The notes under the pieces were generated by a model. The model did not search any database. It had not been told where the DNA came from and worked only from the letters and a program-made list of their open reading frames with translations. A program made the translations under genes and the position numbers. A stretch of DNA of 42,743 nucleotides. Origin: Candidatus Bathyarchaeota archaeon. GTDB taxonomy: Archaea; Thermoproteota; Bathyarchaeia; 40CM-2-53-6. Location: the NCBI GenBank assembly GCA_005881695.1, contig VBBT01000106.1, positions 1 through 42,743 on the forward strand, in the 5' to 3' direction. This document shows, piece by piece, positions 24,976 to 32,851 of the stretch (position 1 is its first letter; every line of letters begins with the position of its first letter).

Positions 24976-26190
24976 TTGTCGTTTATCGTGCTTGCTGTCA
25001 AGTCTGTCTGGCAATACTATGTTCCATCAAGGGATGTTCTGCGATTGCTGGACATGTTCAGATGGATGGTTAATGATTCCATAGGGATCGGTCTGGTGAA
25101 CGGTGCGTCTTCTCTGAGAAGGCTTTCACTCCTCTCCTACAGCCAGCTCGCCCGCTACGATTCTCCGAGCTGCTACAAGCTCTGCGCGATATCACGCGCC
25201 GCAGGAATACTAGCAGCCCAGAAGAAGTCTGTCAGGAGAGGTTTCACCACTAGGACCCCGTACTCTTTCAAACAGCAGCTCGTCTCCTGCTACGGCTTCA
25301 AGATAGAGAATGGATACTTGCGTATTCCGGTATTGAGAGGGAAACGCTTCAGCATACCCTTGACCAAGCACATGTTAGAGGTGATATCTCAACCAAGAGT
25401 CAAGGTTCGCTCTTTCACCCTCACCCAGAACAGACTGAGTCTCTGCATCGCCCGCGACACTCCCAGGATAGAATGCACGTCCACGATCGGCGTGGACCGT
25501 AACCTTCGTAATCTAACGGTTGGAAACGACGAGGAGACCCGTCACTATGACCTCTCGAAGTGTGTGAGAATGGCGAAGACTACTGTGCGTATCGTCGCGT
25601 CTTTCACACGGAACGATGATAGGATAAGAACAGTAATAGCATCGAAGTACGGAGAACGTAGAACAGCTAGGACTGGTCATCTGCTCCATAATGCCACAAA
25701 AACGATTGTTGCAATGGCAGTCCGCCGGAGAGAAGCAATAGTTCTCGAGAACATCGGCGGTATCCGATCCCTCTACAGGAAGGGTAACGGTCAGGGTGGA
25801 AAGTATCGTGGTAGAATGAACGGGTGGAGTTTCGGAGAGGCTCAACGACAGATCGAGTACAAGGCCCGATGGATAGGCCTACCGATAATCCGTTTGTCTA
25901 GGCGTGAGACCAGAGGTTCCAGTGTGACTTGTCCGAGATGCGGGGAGAGACTCCAATCAGACAAGAAACTGAAACGCAAACTCTGGTGCGGTAACTGTAG
26001 AATAGTAATGGACCGGGACATGGTTGCGGCTGTTAACCTGGCTCGGCGGGGACGGGTGAGGTTCGCACGTTCCCGGCCTCCCATCATCGAGGCGCAAGGC
26101 GGAGCAGTTGAAGCAATGAAGGGGAACCCGACGCCTACGGTAATCCCCGGAGTCGATGCCCCGAAGCTAACTCAACCAACAAAGAGTTAA
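24976..26190 (+). CDS. tnpB: TnpB RNA-guided nuclease / IS605 OrfB transposon protein
   Basis: Known TnpB proteins are RNA-guided DNA endonucleases related to Cas12. Seen in 404 residues: N-terminal helical/OB-like part (SYSQLARYDSPSCYKLCAIS), RuvC I GVDRNLRNLTV with Asp174, RuvC II IVLENIGG with Glu258, a zinc finger CPRCG and CGNC (Cys319, 322, 338, 341), and RuvC III MDRDMVAAVNLARRG with Asp348. The catalytic triad and zinc ligands are all present, and no frameshift is seen, so the nuclease may be active. Start TTG 24976 or GTG 24988. The Pro-rich tail NPTPTVIPGVDAPKL is encoded by DNA that, by analogy, also forms the 3' part of the omega RNA. Confidence 0.93.
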   Translation: MSFIVLAVKSVWQYYVPSRDVLRLLDMFRWMVNDSIGIGLVNGASSLRRLSLLSYSQLARYDSPSCYKLCAISRAAGILAAQKKSVRRGFTTRTPYSFKQQLVSCYGFKIENGYLRIPVLRGKRFSIPLTKHMLEVISQPRVKVRSFTLTQNRLSLCIARDTPRIECTSTIGVDRNLRNLTVGNDEETRHYDLSKCVRMAKTTVRIVASFTRNDDRIRTVIASKYGERRTARTGHLLHNATKTIVAMAVRRREAIVLENIGGIRSLYRKGNGQGGKYRGRMNGWSFGEAQRQIEYKARWIGLPIIRLSRRETRGSSVTCPRCGERLQSDKKLKRKLWCGNCRIVMDRDMVAAVNLARRGRVRFARSRPPIIEAQGGAVEAMKGNPTPTVIPGVDAPKLTQPTKS

Positions 26191-26194
26191 CAGA
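26100..26194 (+). ncRNA. Candidate omega RNA scaffold at the tnpB 3' end
   Basis: In characterised systems the guide RNA overlaps the end of tnpB and extends past the element's right end. Here TAACTC (26168-26173) can pair with GAGTTA (26184-26189), making a terminal hairpin within the tnpB coding end. The RNA start and exact guide boundary cannot be fixed; bases after about 26195 would be the guide if this limit is right. Inferred by analogy. Confidence 0.35.
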
Positions 26195-26333
26195 ACCGGG
26201 AAAGAAAGACTAAATATGGTCGAGAAGCATTCGCCGGGTTACTGCCGAGGGTTCCAAAATGGGCGATTTATTTCCAGAATCACCTATCGCACTGTAATCA
26301 TCTTCGTGCGTCTTCACTCCGGAGATTTTTTCT

Positions 26334-27776
26334 TTGAGCAGCAAAGAGCTAGGGATTACTGTCAGGAAAGACCAAGACCTCTCAGAATGGTATACGCAAG
26401 TTGTCACAAAGGCCCAACTGGCGGATTATTCTAGCGCGAAGGGCTTCATGGTACTGATGCCCTACGGCTATTCGATCTGGGAGAAAATCAGAGAGGATTT
26501 TGACAAGAAAATCAAGGCGATAGGCCACAAGAACGCATACTTCCCGCTGCTCATACCCGAGCGATTGCTCAAGACGGAAGCTGAACATTTCGCAGGCTTT
26601 ACACCTGAGGTCTTTTGGGTCACACACTCCGGAGACACGGAGCTGGCTGAGAAGCTGGCAGTTAGGCCGACTTCCGAGACCATAATCTATGAGTCTTACA
26701 GTAAATGGGTGAAGAGCTGGCGAGACCTACCGATCCTCATCAACGTATGGAACTCTGTGGTCAGAGCCGAAATAACGTCCACACGGCCTTTCCTGCGAAC
26801 AACAGAATTCCTCTGGCAGGAAGGACACACGGTACACGAAACTGAGCAGGAGGCCGAGGAGGAAGTGATGACAATCTTGGACATCTATGCGAAGCTGGTC
26901 GAGGAAGAACTAGCGATCCCGATTCTTGTAGGCAAGAAGACGGAAAGAGAGAAGTTCAAGGGCGCCGTCTATACGACGACAATGGAAGCTATGATGCCTG
27001 ATGGCAAGGCATTACAGATGGGAACATCACACCACCTAGGACAAAAATTCTCAGTGCCTTTCGAGATCAAGTTCCTTGGGAAGGATGAGAAAGAGCACTA
27101 CGGCTGGACAACATCTTGGGGAATATCGTGGCGCCTCATAGGAGCTGCAATCCTTAGCCATGGCGACGACAGAGGACTTGTCCTCCCGCCCAGAATAGCT
27201 CCCACACAAGTCGTAATCATTCCAATCTTCTACAAAGAGACCGACCAGAAAGACATCTCAGATGAAGTAAAACATCTCTCATCTCAACTGGAACAGATCG
27301 GGATAAGAACAACGATCGACGATCGAGCCCAGTACACCCCTGGTTGGAAATATCACGAATGGGAGATGAAAGGCGTCCCACTCCGTGTCGAGATTGGACC
27401 CAAAGACATCCAAGCGAAACAGGTGACAGTGGTGAGGCGAGATAACAGGGAGAAGATTGCGATCAACCGTAGCGACGCGAAAGACAGAATCAATGGAATA
27501 CTCAGGGATATCCAGAACCACCTATACGAAAGAGCAAGAAAATCTCTCGACGGTCTGACAACCGCAGCGGCCGATATGAAATCGTTCAGGAAGGTCTTGG
27601 AAGAAAAAGGAGGATTCATCAAAGCCTTTCTCTCCGACGAGACTTGCGAGGAAAAGATCAAAATCGAGACTGGAGCAACGGTGCGAGTTGTGCCCATGAA
27701 AACTGCGAAAAAAGGCACTTGCGTATATTGCGGAGCGGACAATTCGAGCGAGGTTTACTTTGCGCGGTCATACTAG
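26334..27776 (+). CDS. proS: Prolyl-tRNA synthetase (archaeal/eukaryotic type)
   Basis: Charges tRNA-Pro. Seen in 480 residues: class II motif 1 region with FMVLMPYGYSIWEKIREDF, RPTSETIIYESYSKWV near residue 115, motif 2 RTTEFLWQEGHTVHETEQEA near 155, TSHHLGQKFS, motif 3 HGDDRGLVLPPRIAP near 280, the anticodon-binding domain, and a C-terminal zinc-site remnant CVYCG ending ARSY, as in archaeal ProRS. No bacterial editing insertion. TTG start; TTTATTT at 26267-26273 may be its TATA box with a leader of roughly 35 nt, downstream of the tnpB element. The stop shares CTAG with the convergent kinase. Confidence 0.97.
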   Translation: MSSKELGITVRKDQDLSEWYTQVVTKAQLADYSSAKGFMVLMPYGYSIWEKIREDFDKKIKAIGHKNAYFPLLIPERLLKTEAEHFAGFTPEVFWVTHSGDTELAEKLAVRPTSETIIYESYSKWVKSWRDLPILINVWNSVVRAEITSTRPFLRTTEFLWQEGHTVHETEQEAEEEVMTILDIYAKLVEEELAIPILVGKKTEREKFKGAVYTTTMEAMMPDGKALQMGTSHHLGQKFSVPFEIKFLGKDEKEHYGWTTSWGISWRLIGAAILSHGDDRGLVLPPRIAPTQVVIIPIFYKETDQKDISDEVKHLSSQLEQIGIRTTIDDRAQYTPGWKYHEWEMKGVPLRVEIGPKDIQAKQVTVVRRDNREKIAINRSDAKDRINGILRDIQNHLYERARKSLDGLTTAAADMKSFRKVLEEKGGFIKAFLSDETCEEKIKIETGATVRVVPMKTAKKGTCVYCGADNSSEVYFARSY

Positions 27777-28678
27777 CCCTTGACTAGTCTCGAGTTCTTG
27801 TAAACCCAAGAGGCTCGTCGGAACAGTTCTTCTCTAGCGAATCGGAACTTCGAGGCCCCAAAGCCTCGTACCGAAAGAGAGGCAAAGGCGGCGCCTACAG
27901 CTCCAGCCCAAAGAGGATCCTTGAGGGCCAAAAAAGTTGCGAGCCAGCTACCGATGAAAATATCTCCCGCCCCAGTTAGATCAATTGCTTTGCTCTCCGG
28001 AACCGATGGTATGTGGAGAGCATCCCCGTCCTTCCTCACCAGAAGGGAACCTGATCTGCCTCGTGTGATTATCGCGAATTGAGCGCCCTTGTGCAAGAGT
28101 CGCCTTGCAGTGGCGACTGTGGTCGCGGCGGCGGGAGCCATCACGTGAGCTTCCTCCTCTGTGGCCTTCACGAGATTGCACTTTGATAAGAATGGGCCGA
28201 TGTTTCTTCTCACCAGGCGAACAGACCCGTCTCGGTCTAGGGTCCGTAATAGACCCTGCATATCCAACGAGAGGAATGGGGAGTGATGACGCGCGTAATT
28301 TAGCACGTCGAGTCCAGCTTCCATGAAGACAGGGCCTAAGTGGATAGCCTCTAGCGAGCGAGGGCGGTCAGCAGGCTTGAGTCTTTGGCCGGGATGAATC
28401 AACTCTAGCTTGCGCGAGTCCCCGAGGTAGGATATTCTAAAGCGAGTCGTGAGGCCTTCGAACTTCTTGACGCCAGTGACATCTATCCCCCGCCTCTTGA
28501 TCAAGGATAGGATGCGGTTCGGATAGTCGCGGCCGATGTTCGAGAAAACTGATACTCTCGCGCCTAAAGAAACAGCGGCGAGAGATGAGTAGAGGGCGGA
28601 GCCTCCCGGGCGGACTATAGGTTTGCCGTTTCGGTCTAGCTCGTCGAGGGTAAGGTTGCCATATACTCCAATCCTCAC
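27773..28678 (-). CDS. PfkB family carbohydrate kinase
   Basis: ATP-dependent kinase of the ribokinase fold. Seen in 301 residues: N-terminal RIGVYGNLTLDEL, RPGGSALYSSLAAVSLGA near residue 23 (PfkB signature 1), and the catalytic IDLTGAGDIFIGSWLA near 235 with the base Asp (signature 2, DTxGAGD variant DLTGAGD). Substrate unknown: sugar, nucleoside or cofactor precursor. GTG start. It ends in the stop codon overlap with proS and diverges from rps26e, 86 bp away. Confidence 0.92.
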   Translation of the reverse strand: MRIGVYGNLTLDELDRNGKPIVRPGGSALYSSLAAVSLGARVSVFSNIGRDYPNRILSLIKRRGIDVTGVKKFEGLTTRFRISYLGDSRKLELIHPGQRLKPADRPRSLEAIHLGPVFMEAGLDVLNYARHHSPFLSLDMQGLLRTLDRDGSVRLVRRNIGPFLSKCNLVKATEEEAHVMAPAAATTVATARRLLHKGAQFAIITRGRSGSLLVRKDGDALHIPSVPESKAIDLTGAGDIFIGSWLATFLALKDPLWAGAVGAAFASLSVRGFGASKFRFAREELFRRASWVYKNSRLVKG

Positions 28679-28764
28679 AGGTCGCCCCTCCGCCGACCCG
28701 GGTCCACTGTCCGGGAAGAGATTATGTACTCATGGCACCCCTCCTCCGGTAGGATTGTTGGATA

Positions 28765-29037
28765 GTGCCTAAGAAAAGACGGTCTAGGGGACGAAGCAAG
28801 GGAGGCAAGGGAAGAAGCGAGCTGGTCCAATGTGCGAATTGCGGAATGCTCACGCCACGAGACAAGGTAAAGAGGGTGACTAGCTGGGTGTCCCTGGTCG
28901 AACCGTCGTTGGCAAAGGAGCTCAGAGCGCGAGGCGCCTATATCGCACGGCAGAGAGTCATGAAGAACCTCTGTGTCTCCTGCGCGGTGCATTTCGGAGT
29001 CTCCAAAGTCAGGTCCGCAGAAGACAGACGCCTCTAA
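28765..29037 (+). CDS. rps26e: Ribosomal protein S26e
   Basis: Small-subunit protein of eukaryotes and part of the archaea, placed near the mRNA exit. Seen in 90 residues: basic tail PKKRRSRGRSKGGKGR, zinc pair CANCGMLTPRDK, YIARQRVMKNLCVSCAVHFG with the second pair. Full length. GTG start; a weak TATA-like ATTATGT lies near 28721. Its presence points away from most Euryarchaeota and towards TACK-type archaea. Its TAA stop overlaps the stop of the convergent gene. Confidence 0.96.
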   Translation: MPKKRRSRGRSKGGKGRSELVQCANCGMLTPRDKVKRVTSWVSLVEPSLAKELRARGAYIARQRVMKNLCVSCAVHFGVSKVRSAEDRRL

Positions 29038-29645
29038 GCCGAGCCGTTCCCAGAACCTGAGAGCACAACTCGAGTTCCATAGAGACGCTCAACTATCGTT
29101 ACCGTGGACAATAGTGCGATAAAGCTGACCCCGAACTCCAACGAGAAGGAGCTAAACGCGGCTAGGATTGTTGCAAACAATAGGATCAAAAGCCGCTCCG
29201 GACGCTCAGCTAATCCAACCCCCTTCAACTTTACACCCTCAACATCGACCCTAGCCCTGACGTAGCTCACCATCAAGGAGGCTGAAAGCGCCCACAGAGA
29301 CAGCCAACTCGGGACTAGACTTCCAATGGCAAGACCTGCATAGAGTGTTATCTCGCCCACGCGATCCGAGACACTGTCCAGTATTCCTCCCATTTTAGAG
29401 GTCTGATGGTAACGCCGGGCCATGGCACCGTCGACCGCGTCTAAATAGGCGCCGACTAGGAGTGCCGAGACAGCCCCGAAGATCAACCATACGGTTCCCA
29501 ATCCTATTGAGTAGAGTAGTGAGGCGACTATGGTCAGGAGAAAACCGAGTGCGGTTACAGCGTTGGGCGTGAATCCAGCCTTGTTGAATGCTCCCGCGGC
29601 CTGCTGAAAATGTCCTTCCACGAGGTACTGTATTTTCGAGAGCAT
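29034..29645 (-). CDS. CDP-alcohol phosphatidyltransferase (archaetidylinositol-phosphate synthase-like)
   Basis: Membrane enzyme that joins CDP-archaeol to a polar head-group alcohol in ether-lipid synthesis. Seen in 203 residues: four to six hydrophobic segments, and the family metal/substrate motif D-x2-D-G-x2-A-R-x8-G-x3-D-x3-D spanning residues about 68-94 (YLDAVDGAMARRY then GGILDSVSDR). Archaetidylinositol-phosphate synthases have this size and layout; glycerol-phosphate or serine as acceptor cannot be excluded. ATG start, divergent from the small zinc protein upstream of thrS. Confidence 0.92.
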   Translation of the reverse strand: MLSKIQYLVEGHFQQAAGAFNKAGFTPNAVTALGFLLTIVASLLYSIGLGTVWLIFGAVSALLVGAYLDAVDGAMARRYHQTSKMGGILDSVSDRVGEITLYAGLAIGSLVPSWLSLWALSASLMVSYVRARVDVEGVKLKGVGLAERPERLLILLFATILAAFSSFSLEFGVSFIALLSTVTIVERLYGTRVVLSGSGNGSA

Positions 29646-29712
29646 ATGACTGGGAATTCCCCTTTGAAACCGGCATTAGAGTATTGTGATTCCTCTCGCA
29701 AAACCTTCTATT

Positions 29713-29955
29713 ATGGTGCAACACTTCGATGACCCGAGGGATCCGCGTCTGGGTAAGGTCGCAAAGGGCGTCAAATGCTCCGTTGTCGGGTGCAAGGAAG
29801 ACGCCGTACGTTCCATCTCACTAGAGGAAGTCTCAAGGGCTGGCCTGAAAACCTCTGCTTCAGGCCGAGGCTATCTCTGTAAGAACCACTACAAAGAACT
29901 CAAGAAGAAACTCAAGAAAGACAAACAGATCGAACAGTGGCGGATGAAACGGTGA
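29713..29955 (+). CDS. Small zinc-binding-type protein coupled to thrS
   Basis: About 80 residues, conserved-looking but of unknown function. Seen: VKCSVVGCKEDAVRSIS and GYLCKNHYKELKKKLKKDKQ, giving C-x4-C and C-x2-H as a likely zinc site, followed by a strongly basic helix. ATG 29713 chosen over GTG 29686 because homology-like composition starts with VQHFDDPRDPRLG. The TGA stop overlaps the ThrRS GTG start (GTGA), so the two are translated together; a link to translation is inferred from this. Confidence 0.78.
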   Translation: MVQHFDDPRDPRLGKVAKGVKCSVVGCKEDAVRSISLEEVSRAGLKTSASGRGYLCKNHYKELKKKLKKDKQIEQWRMKR

Positions 29956-31802
29956 GACTCCTTCTAGTTCATGCGGATCGATTCGAATACGAAGCCAGAG
30001 AAAAAGCCGTCAAAGAACCCGAGCCTCTTGACGAGTCGCACAAGACGGGTACCCTCGAAAACGGGCTTGTAGTCTTCTCGACCGTCGAGAAGAATGACGA
30101 GCAAGAACCGGAACAGATCGCAACAAACGCAGCCTCTTCAATCGAGGAGGTCCTCGGATGGCTGAAGACAAAGAAAGTGATGGTGTACCCATACGCCCAT
30201 TTATCCACGAGCTTGGCCTCCCGCGAGCCAGCGATCTCAATCCTAAAGGCCTTGGAGGAAAAACTCGCCCAGAAGGGATACGAGGTCAGCAGAAGCCCCT
30301 TCGGATGGTACAAGAGCTTCACGATAACCGCCAAAGGACATCCTCTCTCTGAATTATCAAGAACGATTACAGTAGAAACAAGATCACGACAAGCAGCTCC
30401 TACGGTCAAGACAGAATATGTCATCATGGACCAGGAGGGAAAATTACACTCGCCAGAAGATTTCGTCTTCAGGCCGAATGACGCCGAATTCAAGTCTCTT
30501 GTCGAAAAAGAAGCTCTCAAGAAGGGACTCACGGGCGGCGAACCTCACTTTCTAGACTATGCTCGTCGATTCGGAATCGAGTGGGAATCCTTCGCGGACG
30601 TAGGACAGATGAGGTTCGGACCTGAGGCCAACCTGATAATGGACCTCCTAGCAGAATACGCTGGACAAGTAATCCGACGGATAGGAATCCCGATATTGAA
30701 CGTGAAAGGAACGAACATGTTCGATGTTGCGGTCAAGCCGATAAAGGAACACCTCCAGCTGTTCGGGTCCAGAGCCTACGAGGTGAAAGTGGACGAGAGA
30801 ACATTTGTTCTGAGATACGCTGCGTGCTTCCAGCAATTCTCGATGGTCAAAGACTGGACACTGAGCTACAAGACTCTGCCTTTTGGGACCTTCGAGGTCG
30901 CAGACAGCTACCGAATGGAGCAAAGCGGGGAGTTGCTGCTCTCGTTTAGGCTTAGAAAATTTCTCATGCCGGATCTGCACATCTACCTCAAGAGCCTTGG
31001 AGAGGCGATTCGTATCGGAGACAAGATCCATCGTACCATATACGAGGAGATCCGGAAGCTGAACAGGGAATACGTCTCGCTCTACAACACCACACGATCC
31101 TTCTTCGAAGCAAACAAAGACTCCTTCATGGAACTGGTAAAGGTGGAGAAGAAACCGATACTGCTCAACTTCGTCCCTGAAGGATTGTACTATTGGGTCC
31201 TCAACGTCGAGTACAACATCATTGACGACCTCGACAGGCCCAGGGAGATCGGAACTTTCCAGATCGACATCGGCAACGCGAAACGGTTCGGAATAGCATA
31301 TACCGATGAGAAGGGGGAAAAACAATTCCCTGTCATCATCCATACTGCCGTCATAGGCGGACTGGAAAGATACCTATTCACTCTTCTAGACTCAGCAGTT
31401 CGCCTAGAAAGACAGGGCAGGAAGCCAATGCTTCCGGTCTGGATCTCACCAGCACAAGTTCGAATTATCCCAATCGCGAAACAGTTCGTAAAACAGGGAA
31501 TGAAACTGCTCGAGACGCTGGCGAAGGCTGGGATAAGAGCTGATATCGACGATCGAGACGATACGATGCAGAGTAAGGTGCGAGACGCAGAACTGAGCTG
31601 GATCCCGTACACGATTATCTATGGTGAAAGGGAGATCAAGGCGAAGGAGCTGTCAGTCCGGTCGAGATCCGACTCGAAGGAAAGCAAGGTTTCGTTGACT
31701 GCGTTTCTGAGACGATTCAGAGCCGAGGTTGAAGGATACCCGGTTAAGCCTCTCACTTACCCCGTCTTGCTGTCTCAGCGTCCAGGCTACAAGAGAATGT
31801 AA
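29952..31802 (+). CDS. thrS: Threonyl-tRNA synthetase (archaeal type)
   Basis: Charges tRNA-Thr. Seen in about 616 residues: N-terminal editing domain of the archaeal D-aminoacyl-deacylase-like type (RLLLVHADRFEYEAREKA, VMVYPYAHLSTSLA), then class II catalytic core with motif 2 YRMEQSGELLLSFRLRKF near residue 320, zinc ligands likely in AACFQQF, PDLHIY and IHTAVIGGLERYLF, and a C-terminal anticodon domain with LPVWISPAQVRIIPI. A single full-length protein, not the split editing/catalytic pair of some Crenarchaeota. I prefer GTG 29952 (family-like start MRLLLVHAD) over GTG 29937. Confidence 0.96.
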   Translation: MRLLLVHADRFEYEAREKAVKEPEPLDESHKTGTLENGLVVFSTVEKNDEQEPEQIATNAASSIEEVLGWLKTKKVMVYPYAHLSTSLASREPAISILKALEEKLAQKGYEVSRSPFGWYKSFTITAKGHPLSELSRTITVETRSRQAAPTVKTEYVIMDQEGKLHSPEDFVFRPNDAEFKSLVEKEALKKGLTGGEPHFLDYARRFGIEWESFADVGQMRFGPEANLIMDLLAEYAGQVIRRIGIPILNVKGTNMFDVAVKPIKEHLQLFGSRAYEVKVDERTFVLRYAACFQQFSMVKDWTLSYKTLPFGTFEVADSYRMEQSGELLLSFRLRKFLMPDLHIYLKSLGEAIRIGDKIHRTIYEEIRKLNREYVSLYNTTRSFFEANKDSFMELVKVEKKPILLNFVPEGLYYWVLNVEYNIIDDLDRPREIGTFQIDIGNAKRFGIAYTDEKGEKQFPVIIHTAVIGGLERYLFTLLDSAVRLERQGRKPMLPVWISPAQVRIIPIAKQFVKQGMKLLETLAKAGIRADIDDRDDTMQSKVRDAELSWIPYTIIYGEREIKAKELSVRSRSDSKESKVSLTAFLRRFRAEVEGYPVKPLTYPVLLSQRPGYKRM

Positions 31803-31826
31803 GCTGAGTAACGGAGAATAAGCAAT

Positions 31827-31834
31827 TTATATGC
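31827..31834 (+). promoter_or_regulatory. TATA box
   Basis: TTTATATG, centred about 42 bp before the TTG start at 31873; with normal archaeal spacing transcription would begin near 31855-31860, giving a short leader. Confidence 0.55.
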
Positions 31835-31872
31835 AGCCATTCATAGCCCGTCGCGATAAGTGATAGCGAGAC

Positions 31873-32142
31873 TTGAACAAAGACCAATCGTATGGCGGTC
31901 TGATATTTGCGGTGTCCGCGATCGTATTCGTTCTCTACCTGATTTTCCTGACCGACCCGGTATTGCGTACGTATGCGATTGACATTCCGGTCGTGCTTGG
32001 TGTTTTGGGAATCCTGGGGATAACCGGTTGGATTGGCTGGACGATGCTTACGACTCCTCCTCCGGCCCCGTTAGAAGCGGAGCCTAGTACAACAAGTGCT
32101 GGAACCGAGTCGAGCGATTCGAAGCCCGAAAAGAAACATTAG
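31873..32142 (+). CDS. Small two-helix membrane protein
   Basis: 89 residues, not recognised. Two hydrophobic segments, about residues 8-27 (GGLIFAVSAIVFVLYLIFL) and 37-56 (IPVVLGVLGILGITGWIGW), separated by a short loop with DPVLRTYAID, then a Pro-rich and acidic/Ser-rich soluble tail ending KPEKKH. TTG start, with a good TATA box upstream, which supports it being expressed. Topology suggests both termini face the cytoplasm. Confidence 0.75.
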   Translation: MNKDQSYGGLIFAVSAIVFVLYLIFLTDPVLRTYAIDIPVVLGVLGILGITGWIGWTMLTTPPPAPLEAEPSTTSAGTESSDSKPEKKH

Positions 32143-32240
32143 TCTTCGTCAGTCTCAGGTTACTCGTTCTCTGCATTTCCGGTTACAACAGCTGTAATTC
32201 TGGCTGCACCGTCTCTCAGCGTACTCTTCGGTGTGACCAG

Positions 32241-32645
32241 ATGAGTGAGGTAGCGATAGACAAGGTAGTTACTGAGATCAACGGTTTCCGCCAGAGGCTA
32301 GCTATGCTGAAGGAGGAATATGCTAGGGCTAACCGGGCTATGGCAGATAAGATGGCTCAATTGGGTGAGAATCTTACTCGGAGGGTCCGGGATCTCAGGG
32401 ATCAAGTTACTAATGCTCCCCAGAACCTGCTTGGTTTGGAGAGCCGTTTCATGTCCGGTGATATTCCTGAGCAGGAGTACAAGTCGACGAGGGAGGAGTA
32501 TCGGAATCAGTTGCAGACGAACTTGCGTAGTATCGACGAGATTCGCAGCCTTCTCATGGTCATGAGCCAGCTTGAGATGCGGCCTGGCAGCGCAGCTGGG
32601 ACTGGGCAGGGCGGCACGTCTCCTCGACCCTCCCAAACCGACTAA
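32241..32645 (+). CDS. Coiled-coil protein of unknown function
   Basis: 134 residues. Nearly all helix: residues 5-55 and 75-112 have heptad-like Leu/Ile/Met spacing (INGFRQRLAMLKEEYARANR and ERRNQLQTNLRSIDEIRS-like runs), joined by a break with LLGLESRFMSGDIPEQEY. The last 20 residues are Gly/Ser/Thr/Pro-rich and likely disordered. The LESRFMSGDIPEQEYKxxREEY segment resembles the short 'SHOCT-like' oligomerisation helix, an impression only. Function unknown; possibly a scaffold. Confidence 0.72.
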   Translation: MSEVAIDKVVTEINGFRQRLAMLKEEYARANRAMADKMAQLGENLTRRVRDLRDQVTNAPQNLLGLESRFMSGDIPEQEYKSTREEYRNQLQTNLRSIDEIRSLLMVMSQLEMRPGSAAGTGQGGTSPRPSQTD

Positions 32646-32816
32646 GAATCGAACTCCCCTGACACCCGGCTTTCTGGCTGGGACATCGTTCCTTTCTATT
32701 CGGGGCCTCGATAGCTTCTCGTTGGTAGTCTTGTTTGTCAGGAAAGGAAGTCTTCAGAGCTGAAAGACCCAGGGTTTCGTTAATTTTCATGAAGGGCGGG
32801 GCGCGAGACTTGGGTA

Positions 32817-32832
32817 GGGCCCGGGGGGGCCC
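32817..32832. other. GC-rich hairpin GGGCCC-GGGG-GGGCCC
   Basis: Two copies of the palindrome GGGCCC separated by four G form a 6-bp stem with a GGGG loop, followed by GAAAATTC. A seven-G run is included. Could be a terminator-like structure for the coiled-coil gene (about 170 bp downstream of its stop) or a structured element; the absence of a U tract weakens a terminator call. Confidence 0.35.
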
Positions 32833-32851
32833 GAAAATTCACTAGTATGGA

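Larger units (their letters stand above)
24923..26194 (+). mobile_element. Solo tnpB element (IS1341-type), approximate limits
   Basis: A single tnpB with no tnpA in the window. TCTGTTAACT at 24923-24932 is matched by its exact reverse complement AGTTAACAGA at 26185-26194, overlapping the tnpB stop. IS605/IS1341 elements normally end in subterminal hairpins and not terminal inverted repeats, so I use this pair only as an approximate boundary. The true left end may lie nearer 24839 and the right end up to about 26215. It separates the RAM-domain gene from proS. Confidence 0.6.

Noticed and set aside
30648-31343. 231-codon minus-strand open frame inside thrS
   Set aside because: Antisense shadow of the ThrRS catalytic domain, whose motifs are clear.
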